Source: Oscillospiraceae bacterium (GTDB taxonomy: Bacteria > Bacillota > Clostridia > Oscillospirales > Oscillospiraceae). Taken from it: a DNA stretch of 64,000 nucleotides. The DNA is taken from the NCBI GenBank assembly GCA_015068325.1, contig SVKQ01000021.1, forward strand, positions 62,001 through 126,000, in the 5' to 3' direction. The notes under the pieces were generated by a model. That model searched no databases and had not been told where the DNA came from. It saw only the letters and a list, made by a program, of their open reading frames with translations. A program made the translations under genes and the position numbers. Positions within the stretch are counted from its first letter, which is position 1. Every line of letters starts with the position of its first letter. Shown here in pieces: positions 31,008 to 39,371 of the stretch.

Positions 31008-32765
31008 ATGAGCATTTTTTCTATATTCACGTTACTAGGCGGATTGGCATTCTTTATCTACGGCATGAATCAAATGTCACATAGCTTAGAAATCATTGCC
31101 GGTGAAAAAATGGAATCCATTATTAATAAGCTTACAAGTAATCGTTTCCTTGGATTGCTTCTTGGGTGTGCTATCACAATAGCAATTCAAAGTTCATCCG
31201 CTGTAACGGTCATGTTGGTCGGCCTTGTCAATTCAGGGCTCATGGATCTTTCTAACACAGTCGGTATTATTATGGGTTCCAATATCGGGACGACAGTTAC
31301 AGCTTGGATTATGAGCTTGATCGGCGTTTCAAGTAAAAACATCTTCGTACAGATGTTGAAGCCCGAATCGTTTGCTCCTTTGCTTGCATTTATCGGCATT
31401 GTATTGCTCATGCTTGCAAAGCTTCCCAAAAGAAAAGAAATTGGTAATGCCTTTGTTGGTTTTGCGGTTTTGATGTTTGGCATGATGCTGATGAGCAATT
31501 CGGTGGCACCGCTTGCTGACAGTCCTGCGTTTGCAAAACTATTGACCGCCTTTCAGAACCCGCTGTTAGGCGTATTTACAGGATTGGTCGTTACAGCTAT
31601 TATACAGAGTTCTGCTGCCAGCATTGGCATGCTTCAGGCCCTGTCCATGACAGGAGGCATTACATACGGGATTGCGATACCGATCATTATGGGCCAGAAC
31701 ATCGGGACCTGTGCAACGGCGATTCTTTCCAGTATCGGAGTCAACCGAAACGCAAAAAGGGTAGCCGCCATTCATTTGTCATTCAATTTGATCGGCACCA
31801 CTGTTTTCATGATCATCTACTGTGCGCTCCATTCATTTCTGGATGCCTCATTTCTCAATCTGAAGGTAGCTCCCGTAGAAATTGCCGTTTGCCATAGCAT
31901 TTTCAATGTATCAACTACGATCCTGCTTCTGCCGTTTTCAAAAATGCTTGTCAGAATTGCCGAAGGTTTCATAAAGGAAGATGCTGTGCTGCAAATCGCT
32001 TTCCTTGACGAAAGGCTTTTTAATACCCCTTCTATTGCAGTGGGGAAATGCGATACTTTTGCGAATGAGATGGCAGAATCAGCACAGTCCGCTGTTCACC
32101 TGGCCATTGAAAACTACTTTGATTACGAAGAAAATAACGGGCACATGGTGAGAGACCTCGAAAGCCGTATTGATACATACGAAGATCGGTTGGGAACTTA
32201 TCTGATAAAGCTCTCCGGGAGCAAGAATACCCAAAGGGACAAGCGCAGGATTGCCAAGATGCTGCATTCCATAGGAGATTGGGAGCGCATCAGCGATTAT
32301 GCGCGGGACTTAACAAAAAGCGCTTTGGAAATCAAAGAGAAAAAGCTGGAAATCTCTGAGCAGGCAAAAGCGGAACTAAAAACGCTGTCGAAAGCAGTTG
32401 CGGAGATCGTATCATTAACGGCAGAGGCCTTTGTTCATTCCGATGCAGAGCTTGCCACAAGGGTCGAGCCGCTGGAGCAAGTGATTGATCTGTTGGTAAC
32501 AAAATGCAGGGAAAACCATATTCATAGGCTTCAAGACGGCGTATGCACGCTCGAACGTGGCTTTGTTCTTGCTGATACACTCAACAGTTATGAAAGAATA
32601 TCCGGCCACTGCTCCAATATCGCAATCGCTGTACTGGAAGAAGGCAAAGAGAAATTTGGTCCTCATGGATATATGCAGCAGCTTAAATCCGGTAACGATC
32701 CGGTTTTTCAGAAACTGTTCCAAGAATATCAGACGTGTTATTTATCGGACTTTCAAGAGAAATGA
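31008..32765 (+). CDS. Na/Pi-cotransporter family protein fused to a PhoU-like domain
   Basis: 585 residues. Two Na/Pi-cotransporter repeats cover about residues 1-310, each with the QSSSA/QSSAA signature (AIQSSSAVTVMLVG near 60 and AIIQSSAASIGML near 200). A cytoplasmic four-helix PhoU-like domain follows (about 340-560). Proteins of this NptA/YjbB type move phosphate in a Na+-linked way, often as exporters. ATG 31008 follows a GGGAGG ribosome-binding site. The track start at 30828 lies inside the leader. It is controlled by the candidate Mn2+ riboswitch, an unusual partner. Confidence 0.92.
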   Translation: MSIFSIFTLLGGLAFFIYGMNQMSHSLEIIAGEKMESIINKLTSNRFLGLLLGCAITIAIQSSSAVTVMLVGLVNSGLMDLSNTVGIIMGSNIGTTVTAWIMSLIGVSSKNIFVQMLKPESFAPLLAFIGIVLLMLAKLPKRKEIGNAFVGFAVLMFGMMLMSNSVAPLADSPAFAKLLTAFQNPLLGVFTGLVVTAIIQSSAASIGMLQALSMTGGITYGIAIPIIMGQNIGTCATAILSSIGVNRNAKRVAAIHLSFNLIGTTVFMIIYCALHSFLDASFLNLKVAPVEIAVCHSIFNVSTTILLLPFSKMLVRIAEGFIKEDAVLQIAFLDERLFNTPSIAVGKCDTFANEMAESAQSAVHLAIENYFDYEENNGHMVRDLESRIDTYEDRLGTYLIKLSGSKNTQRDKRRIAKMLHSIGDWERISDYARDLTKSALEIKEKKLEISEQAKAELKTLSKAVAEIVSLTAEAFVHSDAELATRVEPLEQVIDLLVTKCRENHIHRLQDGVCTLERGFVLADTLNSYERISGHCSNIAIAVLEEGKEKFGPHGYMQQLKSGNDPVFQKLFQEYQTCYLSDFQEK

Positions 32766-32776
32766 TGAGGGAAAAA

Positions 32777-34045
32777 ATGAAGATTTTTGCTTTAATCCTG
32801 TTTGCTTTGATGTATGTCCTTATGATTGCCAAGCCAAAATTCAGGCCGTTTTACGCCCTGTCAGTGGCAGTGATCTTTCTGATCTCAGGCATTTTACCGC
32901 CGGATAATCTGTTGTCAACGATTAACTGGAATGTTTTGTTGATGATAGCGGGAACAATGATCATCGTTTATTACTTCATCGATTCCCACATGCCGAATCT
33001 TTTGGCAGATATCCTGCTGGGAAAATCCAAGAATGTCATGTGGGTAACCATACTGATGTCTCTCTTTGCCGGCGTAATCTCGGCATTCATCGACAATGTT
33101 GCCACGGTATTGATGGTTGCTCCCGTAGGAATGGCAATTTGCAAAAAGCTGAAGATGAGTCCTGTGGGGATGATTCTTTCCATTGCTGTATCTTCTAATC
33201 TTCAGGGTGCTGCCACACTTGTCGGGGATACTACATCAATTATGCTAGGTGACTATGCGAACATGAATTTCATGAATTTCTTCTGGATGAACGGGCGGCC
33301 TGGAATCTTTTTTGCCGTAGAGCTCGGCGCGCTCGCTACCGTCCCTGTCATGTTGTTCTTGTTCCGTAATGATAAGGCTCCGGTCTCTTCAACAGAGAGA
33401 ACCGCCGTCAGCAACTATGTGCCTACAGTAATGCTGCTCCTTATGGTTGCTGCTCTGATTACCGCTTCATTCATCCCGGATGCGCCGCAGATGATAAATG
33501 GCATTATTTGCTGCTCGCTGGCAATTGCCACTATCTTGATTGATTTCATTCACGAGAAAAAGGCACATAATGCCATCACAGCCGTGAAGAATCTGGACTT
33601 TGAAACACTGGGGCTTCTTACGGGTTTGTTTATCGTAATCGGCGGACTGACAAATGTTGGTATCATTGATGACTTTGCGAGTCTGATCGTTAAATTCGGC
33701 GGCAATAATATCTTCCTGTTATATACAATTGTAGTCTGGGGATCAGTGCTTATTTCTGCCTTTGTTGATAATATCCCTTATGTGGCGACTATGCTGCCTG
33801 TTCTGACGGCTGTAACGGCTGCGCTGGGAATGGAGCCGTATCTTCTGTACTTCGGGTTGTTGTCCGGTGCGACCTTAGGCGGCAACATCACCCCTATTGG
33901 TGCATCTGCTAATATTGCCGCTGTGGGAATGCTCAGAAAAGAAGGGTATCAGGTGTCGTTTACAGAGTTTATGCGAATAGGACTGCCTTACACCTTCGTT
34001 GCGGTGATGACCGGGTATCTATACTTCTGGTTAATTTGGGCATAA
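32777..34045 (+). CDS. ArsB/NhaD (SLC13-like) ion permease
   Basis: A 422-residue permease with 10-12 membrane segments. The duplicated motif region appears as FIDNVATVLMVAPVGMAI (about residues 105-122) and FVDNIPYVATMLPVL (about 325-340), typical of ArsB/NhaD/CitMHS anion or Na+/H+ transporters. ATG 32777 has a GAGGGA ribosome-binding site; two earlier in-frame ATGs at 32762 and 32765 have none. It lies 11 nt after the Na/Pi gene in the same transcript, so it should also be under riboswitch control. The transported ion is unknown. Confidence 0.9.
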   Translation: MKIFALILFALMYVLMIAKPKFRPFYALSVAVIFLISGILPPDNLLSTINWNVLLMIAGTMIIVYYFIDSHMPNLLADILLGKSKNVMWVTILMSLFAGVISAFIDNVATVLMVAPVGMAICKKLKMSPVGMILSIAVSSNLQGAATLVGDTTSIMLGDYANMNFMNFFWMNGRPGIFFAVELGALATVPVMLFLFRNDKAPVSSTERTAVSNYVPTVMLLLMVAALITASFIPDAPQMINGIICCSLAIATILIDFIHEKKAHNAITAVKNLDFETLGLLTGLFIVIGGLTNVGIIDDFASLIVKFGGNNIFLLYTIVVWGSVLISAFVDNIPYVATMLPVLTAVTAALGMEPYLLYFGLLSGATLGGNITPIGASANIAAVGMLRKEGYQVSFTEFMRIGLPYTFVAVMTGYLYFWLIWA

Positions 34046-34113
34046 TCGTTGGGCAATTATCTTGCTCCATGCGTCATGGTTGAACTCTATGATCAATTGA
34101 CGGATTGCATGGT

Positions 34114-34150
34114 AAGCCCTGTAGGTCTACACCTGCAGGGCTTGTTCTTG
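34114..34150 (+). terminator. Terminator of the transporter operon
   Basis: AAGCCCTGTAGGT / ACCTGCAGGGCTT hairpin followed by a T-rich stretch. Confidence 0.85.
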
Positions 34151-34173
34151 TTGTCGTAATGACTTGACAATCG

Positions 34174-34371
34174 CACAAGCGCCGGGAGCTGAACAAGGCC
34201 AAGCGCCGGATTGCCGAGATCGACGGGCTGATTCAGAAACTCTACGAGGACAACGCCAAAGAAAAACTCTCCGGTGACCGCTACGCCACCTTTGTAACAA
34301 GAATGGTTTCCCCTGTTATTCTTCCGGTGATTGCCGTCATGGGCGATGACCTGGGAGATATAATCGACTGA
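34174..34371 (+). pseudogene. 3' remnant of a TnpX-type large serine recombinase
   Basis: An open stretch of 65 codons without a start. The first 35 or so, including KRRIAEIDGLIQKLYEDNAKE, match the coiled-coil region of large serine recombinases of Tn4451/Tn5397-type elements (pattern RIAELDxLIQxLYEDN). The last 25 codons do not resemble that family, so the frame is a fusion or a decayed tail. It marks the right end of the low-GC island opposite the tnpV remnant. Confidence 0.65.
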
Positions 34372-34378
34372 TAAAAAG

Positions 34379-34428
34379 AAAAGCGGCTATACCGGGCGAT
34401 GATACTCGATATAGCCGTTATTTCTTTT
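34379..34428. terminator. Hairpin after the recombinase remnant
   Basis: CGGCTATA / TATAGCCG stem inside AGAAAA...TTTCTTTT, terminator-like and probably a leftover of the mobile element. Confidence 0.6.
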
Positions 34429-34515
34429 GTGGATCCGCTTGAAGACGTCACTAAAACGGTTAATTTGAACTGTCGTTAAGTGAGTGCCTCCAAGGTGCAG
34501 TTCTCTTATATGCAG

Positions 34516-34968
34516 TCACTCGTTTTTCTGCTCCTGCAGCACATCCAGCAGGGTGTACAGAAGCCGGTACAGCTCGGAGGCATCCTCCTGCTGCAGGTGA
34601 ACACAGCCGGCCATCTGCGCCGGCACGGAGAGGGCCCGGTCACGCAGCGCCAACCCCTCCCGGGTGAGGGTCGCCAGTACCATGCGCTCATCATCCGCCG
34701 AGCGGCGGCGCGTCAGGTATCCCTTTCCCTCCAGACTCTTCAGCACCGGCGTCAGGGTACCGCTGTCCAGAAACAGCTTTTTTCCAAGTTCCTTTACGCT
34801 GACCTCTCCCGTTTCCCACAGCACCATCATGGCAATGTACTGGGTGTAGGTCAGATCCAACGCATCCAGATAGGGTCGATACCGTTTGATCACCTCGCGG
34901 GCCGCGGCATACAGGGGAAAGCAGATCTGGTTTTCCAGCTTCAGCGCGTCATACTGTTCCTGGCTCAT
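34516..34968 (-). CDS. MarR family regulator, OhrR-like
   Basis: A 150-residue winged-helix regulator. The N-terminal segment LENQICFPLYAAAREV has the single Cys (about residue 16) used by OhrR to sense organic peroxides. The wing region SADDERMVLATLTREG is typical of MarR. It is downstream of a TTGAAA-17-TATAAT promoter with a 7-bp-arm palindrome just after it, so self-repression is likely. No ohr peroxidase is adjacent; the target may be itself or distant genes. Confidence 0.92.
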   Translation of the reverse strand: MSQEQYDALKLENQICFPLYAAAREVIKRYRPYLDALDLTYTQYIAMMVLWETGEVSVKELGKKLFLDSGTLTPVLKSLEGKGYLTRRRSADDERMVLATLTREGLALRDRALSVPAQMAGCVHLQQEDASELYRLLYTLLDVLQEQKNE

Positions 34969-34994
34969 AGTGTGCCTCCGTCACGATCAATAAA

Positions 34995-35011
34995 CGGCAG
35001 ATCGTCTGCCG
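34995..35011. promoter_or_regulatory. Palindrome in the marR 5' region
   Basis: CGGCAGA-TCG-TCTGCCG, perfect 7-bp arms, between the promoter and the marR start. Possible autoregulatory operator, though also able to form an RNA hairpin. Confidence 0.45.
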
Positions 35012-35028
35012 TACGATTTGTGAAAATG

Positions 35029-35057
35029 ATTATACCACAGCTCCCTCGGTTTTTCAA
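35029..35057 (-). promoter_or_regulatory. marR promoter
   Basis: Minus strand TTGAAA (35057-35052), a 17-nt spacer and consensus TATAAT (35034-35029). The -35 overlaps the end of the radical SAM gene. Confidence 0.75.
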
Positions 35058-36178
35058 TCGCTTTCGGCAGTCTGTGCGGCTCGCCAGAGCGTCTCCACCT
35101 TGTCCCGGTGCTCAAAGAGTACGCAGCCGCCGGTGTGCTGCCCCTGCAGCAGTCCATCATTCTGCAACACCCGGAACAGCTCCGACTTCATGGCTTGGCG
35201 CAAAGAGGTCTTTGCTACGTTGCCCACATCATACGGGGAGAAGGGGCAAGGCTCGGCACCGCCATGGGAGTTGATGTGGAAGAAGCCGCGGCCCGCAGCC
35301 AAACAGCCGTCGGTGGCCAGCTCGTCGCCAGGGAAAGAGATGTAGAACAGGCTGTCGCCGCTCTGACGCAGTTCCAGGATACGATCTGCCAGTGCCTGGC
35401 GGCAGGCCTCGTCCGGTGCCAAATCGTCCATGTCGTGGGCGGTAGGCACGAACTCCACATAGATCACCGCCTTGCAGCCGGCATCCCGCAGCGTCTGCAG
35501 AAACGCATCGGACGTGACCTCGCCCAGGTTGGCCGTCGTCACCGTCACCGACACGCCGAACACGATGCGGCGTTTCTTCAGCTCTTCCATTGCCTTCTGC
35601 AACCGCTCATAGACGCCCAACCCGCGGCGCTGGTCAGTGGTAAGACGCTCACCCTCCATGCTGATGACGGGCAGCAGATTGCGGTTTTTGTCCAGCAGTT
35701 CCAGATATGCCTCGTTCATCATGGTGCCGTTGGTAAAGATAGGAAAGGCGATCTCCGGGTACTTGGCCGCCTGCTCCAGCACATCGCGGCGCACCATGGG
35801 CTCGCCGCCGGCCAGCAGGATAAAGCTGATGCCCAGATCCACCGCCTCGGCAAAGATCCGGCCCCACTCCTCCCCCGTCAGCTGCTGGACCGGCTCGCCA
35901 TCGGTGCAGGTGTCCAGCGAGCGGGCGTAGCATCCGGCACAGTGGAGGTTGCACAGACTGGTGATGCTGGCGATGAGGAAGGACGGTATGTGCTCACCCT
36001 GCAGCTCCAGTTCGTGGCGGCGGGCTGCCGCCCGGCGGCTGGCCAGGGCAAATTTTGCCATGAAGCGGCTGGCGGACGGATGGAGCAGCGACGCCTTGGC
36101 CAGATCACGAACGATGTCCTCCACGCCCTCGCTCATATAGCGCTCCAGGTTGAAATCCTTCTCGTGCATACAGGTCAC
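35054..36178 (-). CDS. Radical SAM/SPASM-type protein
   Basis: A 374-residue radical SAM enzyme with CNLHCAGC (CxxxCxxC, about residues 76-83) and LLAGGEPMVRRD near residue 120. A C-terminal region has cysteines (DGCLAAGRGF, EPCPF, GGCVLF) arranged like a SPASM/twitch auxiliary cluster. Such enzymes modify peptides or act as maturases. It probably starts at ATG 36178 or 36169. The TSCPD gene lies 29 nt upstream in the same direction, so they may share a transcript. The substrate is unknown. Confidence 0.88.
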   Translation of the reverse strand: MTCMHEKDFNLERYMSEGVEDIVRDLAKASLLHPSASRFMAKFALASRRAAARRHELELQGEHIPSFLIASITSLCNLHCAGCYARSLDTCTDGEPVQQLTGEEWGRIFAEAVDLGISFILLAGGEPMVRRDVLEQAAKYPEIAFPIFTNGTMMNEAYLELLDKNRNLLPVISMEGERLTTDQRRGLGVYERLQKAMEELKKRRIVFGVSVTVTTANLGEVTSDAFLQTLRDAGCKAVIYVEFVPTAHDMDDLAPDEACRQALADRILELRQSGDSLFYISFPGDELATDGCLAAGRGFFHINSHGGAEPCPFSPYDVGNVAKTSLRQAMKSELFRVLQNDGLLQGQHTGGCVLFEHRDKVETLWRAAQTAESD

Positions 36179-36207
36179 CCTCTCTTATTCTTTCCGCGCA
36201 GGTTGCT

Positions 36208-36468
36208 TTATGACGCGTGCAGCTCGTTATAGGCCCGGCGCACGGCGATGGCCAACTGGTCGGCGCAGGAGGTGGGCCGATACCCGCAGGTGTTGCCACG
36301 CAGGTATTTCTCGATCTTATCTACCGTCCAGCCATCCACCAGCTTGGAGATGGCCTTCAGATTGCCGTTGCAGCCGCCGAGAAAGCGGATGTTGGTGACC
36401 ACGTCGTCCTCGATGTGAAAGCTGATCTGCGAGCTGCAGACCATGGAGGTGTTGTAAGTGTAGTCCAT
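36208..36468 (-). CDS. TSCPD domain protein (TIGR03905-like)
   Basis: An 86-residue protein with a stand-alone TSCPD domain. This small Cys-containing module is otherwise found at the C-terminus of vitamin-B12-dependent ribonucleotide reductases. Key features are FLGGCNGNLKAISKLVDG (about residues 29-46) and CGYRPTSCADQLA near the C-terminus. It has an AAGGAG ribosome-binding site and probably belongs with the radical SAM gene downstream. The role of free TSCPD proteins is not established. Confidence 0.9.
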   Translation of the reverse strand: MDYTYNTSMVCSSQISFHIEDDVVTNIRFLGGCNGNLKAISKLVDGWTVDKIEKYLRGNTCGYRPTSCADQLAIAVRRAYNELHAS

Positions 36469-36592
36469 TGTGCGTTTGCTCCTTCGTGTTCCGGCTGCCC
36501 CGCCATCGCGGTACAGCTCCGTAATTTATATTGGGCTCAATTGAATTATAGTCTTGCGCCAATCTGTTGTCAACCATCATTTCGGGCCGATG

Positions 36593-36629
36593 AAGGGCCC
36601 CTCTCCCGTCGCGGGAGAGGGGCCTTTTT
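36593..36629. terminator. Terminator of the metal efflux operon
   Basis: GGCCCCTCTCCCG / CGGGAGAGGGGCC hairpin with a T-run on the + strand and an A/T-poor flank on the other. It lies between the P-type ATPase gene stop and the TSCPD promoter region. Confidence 0.75.
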
Positions 36630-36660
36630 GCTATGCTGTTTTATGGGGATGCGACTGTCT

Positions 36661-38547
36661 TTATATCGTCCGTTTTACCGTCAGAAGGCGCATGGAGTTG
36701 AGGATGCACAGCACCGCCACACCCACGTCGGCAAACACCGCCGTCCACATATTGGCCACACCGAAAGCGCTGAGCACCAGCACGATCAGCTTCACCGCCA
36801 ATGCAAACACAATGTTCTGGCGGGCGATGGCCACTGTGCGGCGGGCGATCCCCATCACAGAGGCGATACGGCGCAGATCGTCGTCCATGATGACCACATC
36901 CGCTGCCTCGATAGCGGCATCGGACCCCAGAGAGCCCATGGCGATGCCCACATCGGAACGGGCCAGCACCGGCGCATCGTTGATGCCGTCACCCACAAAG
37001 GCCAGCTTGCCCTCCTTCTGCTCCGCCAGCAGCGCCTCCACCTGCGCCACCTTGCCGGCGGGCAGCAGCTCGGCACAGATCCGGTCCACGCCCAGCTCCC
37101 GGCCTACCGCATCACCTGCGGCGCGGCGGTCTCCGGTTAACATAATGATTTGATCCACTCCCTGGGTGCGGAGGGCCGATACGGCCTCCCGGGCCTCGGG
37201 CTTCACCTGATCCCGGATCAGGATAGCGCCAAGGTAGCGGCCGTCCTCTGCCACGCGGCAGACAGTAGCCGCGTTATCCGATACGGCAGGGCAGACTATG
37301 CCCTCCGACGCCAACAGCGCATCGCTGCCCACCAGTATCCGGCGGCCAGATACCGAAGCGATCAATCCGCGGCCGGACACATTCTCCACACTCGTCACCG
37401 CAGACAGGTCTGTTTCCCGCTCCCCCAGCGCCTCCCGGATGGATTGGGCGATGGGGTGCGTGGACAGGCCCTCCGCCAGTGCGGCAATATGCAGCACAGT
37501 GCCGCGCTTTACGCCCGGAGCACAGAGCACCTCTGCGACGCGAAAATCTCCCATGGTCAGCGTGCCGGTCTTGTCGGAGACCAGTGTACGGACCTGCGCC
37601 ATCAGTTCCAGATAGTTGGAGCCCTTTACCAGCACACCGCCGCGGCTGGCCGCGCCGATGCCGCCAAAAAAGGCCAATGGCACGGAGATCACCAGCGCAC
37701 AGGGACAGGAGATGACCAGAAAGGCGCAGGCCCGGTAGATCCAGGTGGCCCAACCGCCCGCGAACAGCGGTGGAAAGATTGCCAGCAGCACGGCTGTGCA
37801 CACCACGATGGGAGTATAGTAGCGGGCAAAACGGGTGATGAAGCTCTCGGTGCGTGACTTCTTCTCTGACGCCGTCTCCACCAACTCCAGGATGCGGGTC
37901 ACCGCGGAATCCTCGAAGGCCTTTTCCGCACGGACACGCAGCAGCCCGTCGCCGTTGATGCAGCCGGAGATGACCGCGTCGCCGGAACGGGCGGCACGGG
38001 GCACCGGCTCGCCGGTCAGGGCGGCGGTGTTGATGAGACTCTCGCCGGAGAGCACCGTGCCGTCCACCGGGATGCGCTCGCCAGGGCGGATCACCAGTAC
38101 GTCGCCCACGGCGACCTCATCCGGGTCCACCGTCTCCACGGTACCGCCCGGGCGCTCCACGTTGGCAGATTCCGGCACGATGTCCATCAGCTCGGTGATG
38201 GAGCGGCGGGAACGGCCCACGGCATAGCCCTGGAACCACTCACCCACCTGATAGAACAGCATCACCGCCGCGGCCTCGGCGTTTTCCCCGATGGCAAAGG
38301 CTCCTACAGTGGCCACCGTCATCAAAAACGATTCGTCGAACATCTGCCGGTTTTTGATACCCAACAGCGCCTTGCGCAGCACCGGCGCACCGCACAGCAG
38401 ATACGGCACCAGATACAGCGCCAGGCTGAGCCAGCGGTTTTCAAATATCGCCGGCGCCAGATGGAGCCGGTCCGCCAACAGCAGACAAAGGAACAGCGCC
38501 GCCGTCAGCAGGATCTTGTTCAGTTCTCTCTTCTGCTTGGCACCCAT
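36661..38547 (-). CDS. Zn2+/Cd2+/Pb2+-type P1B ATPase
   Basis: A 628-residue heavy-metal efflux ATPase of the CadA/ZntA type. It has the metal-site CPC in SCPCALVISVP (about residue 290), the phosphorylation motif DKTGTLT (about 333), a TGEPVP actuator motif and the hinge GDGINDAPVLARSDVGIAMG (about 530-550). It lacks an N-terminal HMA domain, which is encoded separately by the small gene 12 nt upstream. It is the last gene of an arsR-HMA-ATPase operon and probably protects against zinc or cadmium. Confidence 0.95.
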   Translation of the reverse strand: MGAKQKRELNKILLTAALFLCLLLADRLHLAPAIFENRWLSLALYLVPYLLCGAPVLRKALLGIKNRQMFDESFLMTVATVGAFAIGENAEAAAVMLFYQVGEWFQGYAVGRSRRSITELMDIVPESANVERPGGTVETVDPDEVAVGDVLVIRPGERIPVDGTVLSGESLINTAALTGEPVPRAARSGDAVISGCINGDGLLRVRAEKAFEDSAVTRILELVETASEKKSRTESFITRFARYYTPIVVCTAVLLAIFPPLFAGGWATWIYRACAFLVISCPCALVISVPLAFFGGIGAASRGGVLVKGSNYLELMAQVRTLVSDKTGTLTMGDFRVAEVLCAPGVKRGTVLHIAALAEGLSTHPIAQSIREALGERETDLSAVTSVENVSGRGLIASVSGRRILVGSDALLASEGIVCPAVSDNAATVCRVAEDGRYLGAILIRDQVKPEAREAVSALRTQGVDQIIMLTGDRRAAGDAVGRELGVDRICAELLPAGKVAQVEALLAEQKEGKLAFVGDGINDAPVLARSDVGIAMGSLGSDAAIEAADVVIMDDDLRRIASVMGIARRTVAIARQNIVFALAVKLIVLVLSAFGVANMWTAVFADVGVAVLCILNSMRLLTVKRTI

Positions 38548-38559
38548 AGAGTCCCCTTC

Positions 38560-38775
38560 TCAGCACTCCACAGAGAAATCCGGCTCGATCTTCTTCCCCA
38601 CGGAGATGGCCTGCCGCAGCACATCGTCAAAGCGGGCCTCGTCGGCGTCCAGTGTGAACTTCTGCATCATGAAGTTCACCTTCACGTCGTTGACGCCGTC
38701 CAGCGCGGCAATGGCCTCCTCCACCTTGGCGGCACAGTTGGCACAGTCGATCTCACAGTTGAATTTCTTTTTCAT
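38560..38775 (-). CDS. Stand-alone HMA metal-binding protein
   Basis: A 71-residue heavy-metal-associated domain with the metal motif DCANCAAK (CxxC, residues 10-17) and the usual beta-alpha-beta order. A further Cys ends the protein. It likely hands Zn2+/Cd2+ (or a related ion) to the downstream ATPase, which lacks this domain. It is the middle gene of the arsR-HMA-ATPase operon. Confidence 0.92.
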   Translation of the reverse strand: MKKKFNCEIDCANCAAKVEEAIAALDGVNDVKVNFMMQKFTLDADEARFDDVLRQAISVGKKIEPDFSVEC

Positions 38776-38805
38776 AGCTCTGCTTCCTTCCCATCTGTTT
38801 CTACC

Positions 38806-39138
38806 TTATTGTTCCTCGATGTGTTCCTTGCCCATGGCGATGATGGTCTTTACATGGTCATCCGCCAGGAAATAGATCATTTGCTTGCCCAAGCGGCGTG
38901 AACCGATGAGCCGCGCCGTTTTCAGGAGCTTCAGCTGGTGGGAGACTGCCGATTGGTTCATCTCCAGATCGATGCAGATTTCCGTCACGTTCTTCTCTCC
39001 GCTGAACAGGTCGTACAGGATCTTGATCCTGGTGGAGTCGCCGAAGACCTTGAACAGCTCCGCCAGATCGCTCAGTTCGTTCTCCGGTACGTCAGCAATC
39101 AGATGATCCGCCGCACCGGCCGCACATTTTTTCTCCAT
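38806..39138 (-). CDS. ArsR/SmtB family metal-responsive repressor
   Basis: A 110-residue winged-helix repressor of the CadC/CzrA type. The recognition helix region is EICIDLEMNQSAVSHQLKLLKTARLIGSRRLGKQ. The C-terminal helix holds DDHVKTIIAMGKEHIEE, with Asp/His residues placed as in the alpha-5 zinc site, and a Cys lies at the N-terminus. The start is the ATG at 39138 (GGGAGGG ribosome-binding site). A TGAATATAT/ATATATTCA palindrome sits in its promoter. Confidence 0.93.
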   Translation of the reverse strand: MEKKCAAGAADHLIADVPENELSDLAELFKVFGDSTRIKILYDLFSGEKNVTEICIDLEMNQSAVSHQLKLLKTARLIGSRRLGKQMIYFLADDHVKTIIAMGKEHIEEQ

Positions 39139-39187
39139 GATGCAGCCCTCCCCTCTTTGCCATTTATATAATGAACTATTGCTCATA

Positions 39188-39220
39188 TGAATATATTATC
39201 ATATATTCAGTATATGTCAA
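39188..39220. promoter_or_regulatory. ArsR/CzrA-type operator in the promoter
   Basis: TGAATATAT-TATC-ATATATTCA (39188-39209), perfect 9-bp arms. It lies just downstream of a minus-strand TTGACA (39220-39215) and overlaps the likely -10 (TAATAT). It fits metal-released repression by the adjacent ArsR protein. Confidence 0.8.
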
Positions 39221-39292
39221 GAGCCAAATAGAAGCAACCGCACCTTTTTTAACGCTTTGCGTCGTTTGTGCAAATACCTGCTCCATAAGGCA

Positions 39293-39341
39293 GCAGAGCG
39301 CTCCGTTCCAAAACTGGAAGCTTTGGCACGGAGCGCTCTGT
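39293..39341. terminator. Long hairpin after the BKACE gene
   Basis: CAGAGCGCTCCGT ... ACGGAGCGCTCTG with an inner CCAAA/TTTGG stem. There is no T-run on the minus strand, but its place between the BKACE stop and the arsR promoter suggests termination or insulation. Confidence 0.6.
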
Positions 39342-39371
39342 TTTCCATGGATTATTTGTGAATACTCTCTG

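Noticed and set aside
29260-34500. Direct-repeat attachment sites at the island borders
   Set aside because: I compared the sequence flanking the tnpV and recombinase remnants and found no convincing duplicated att core.
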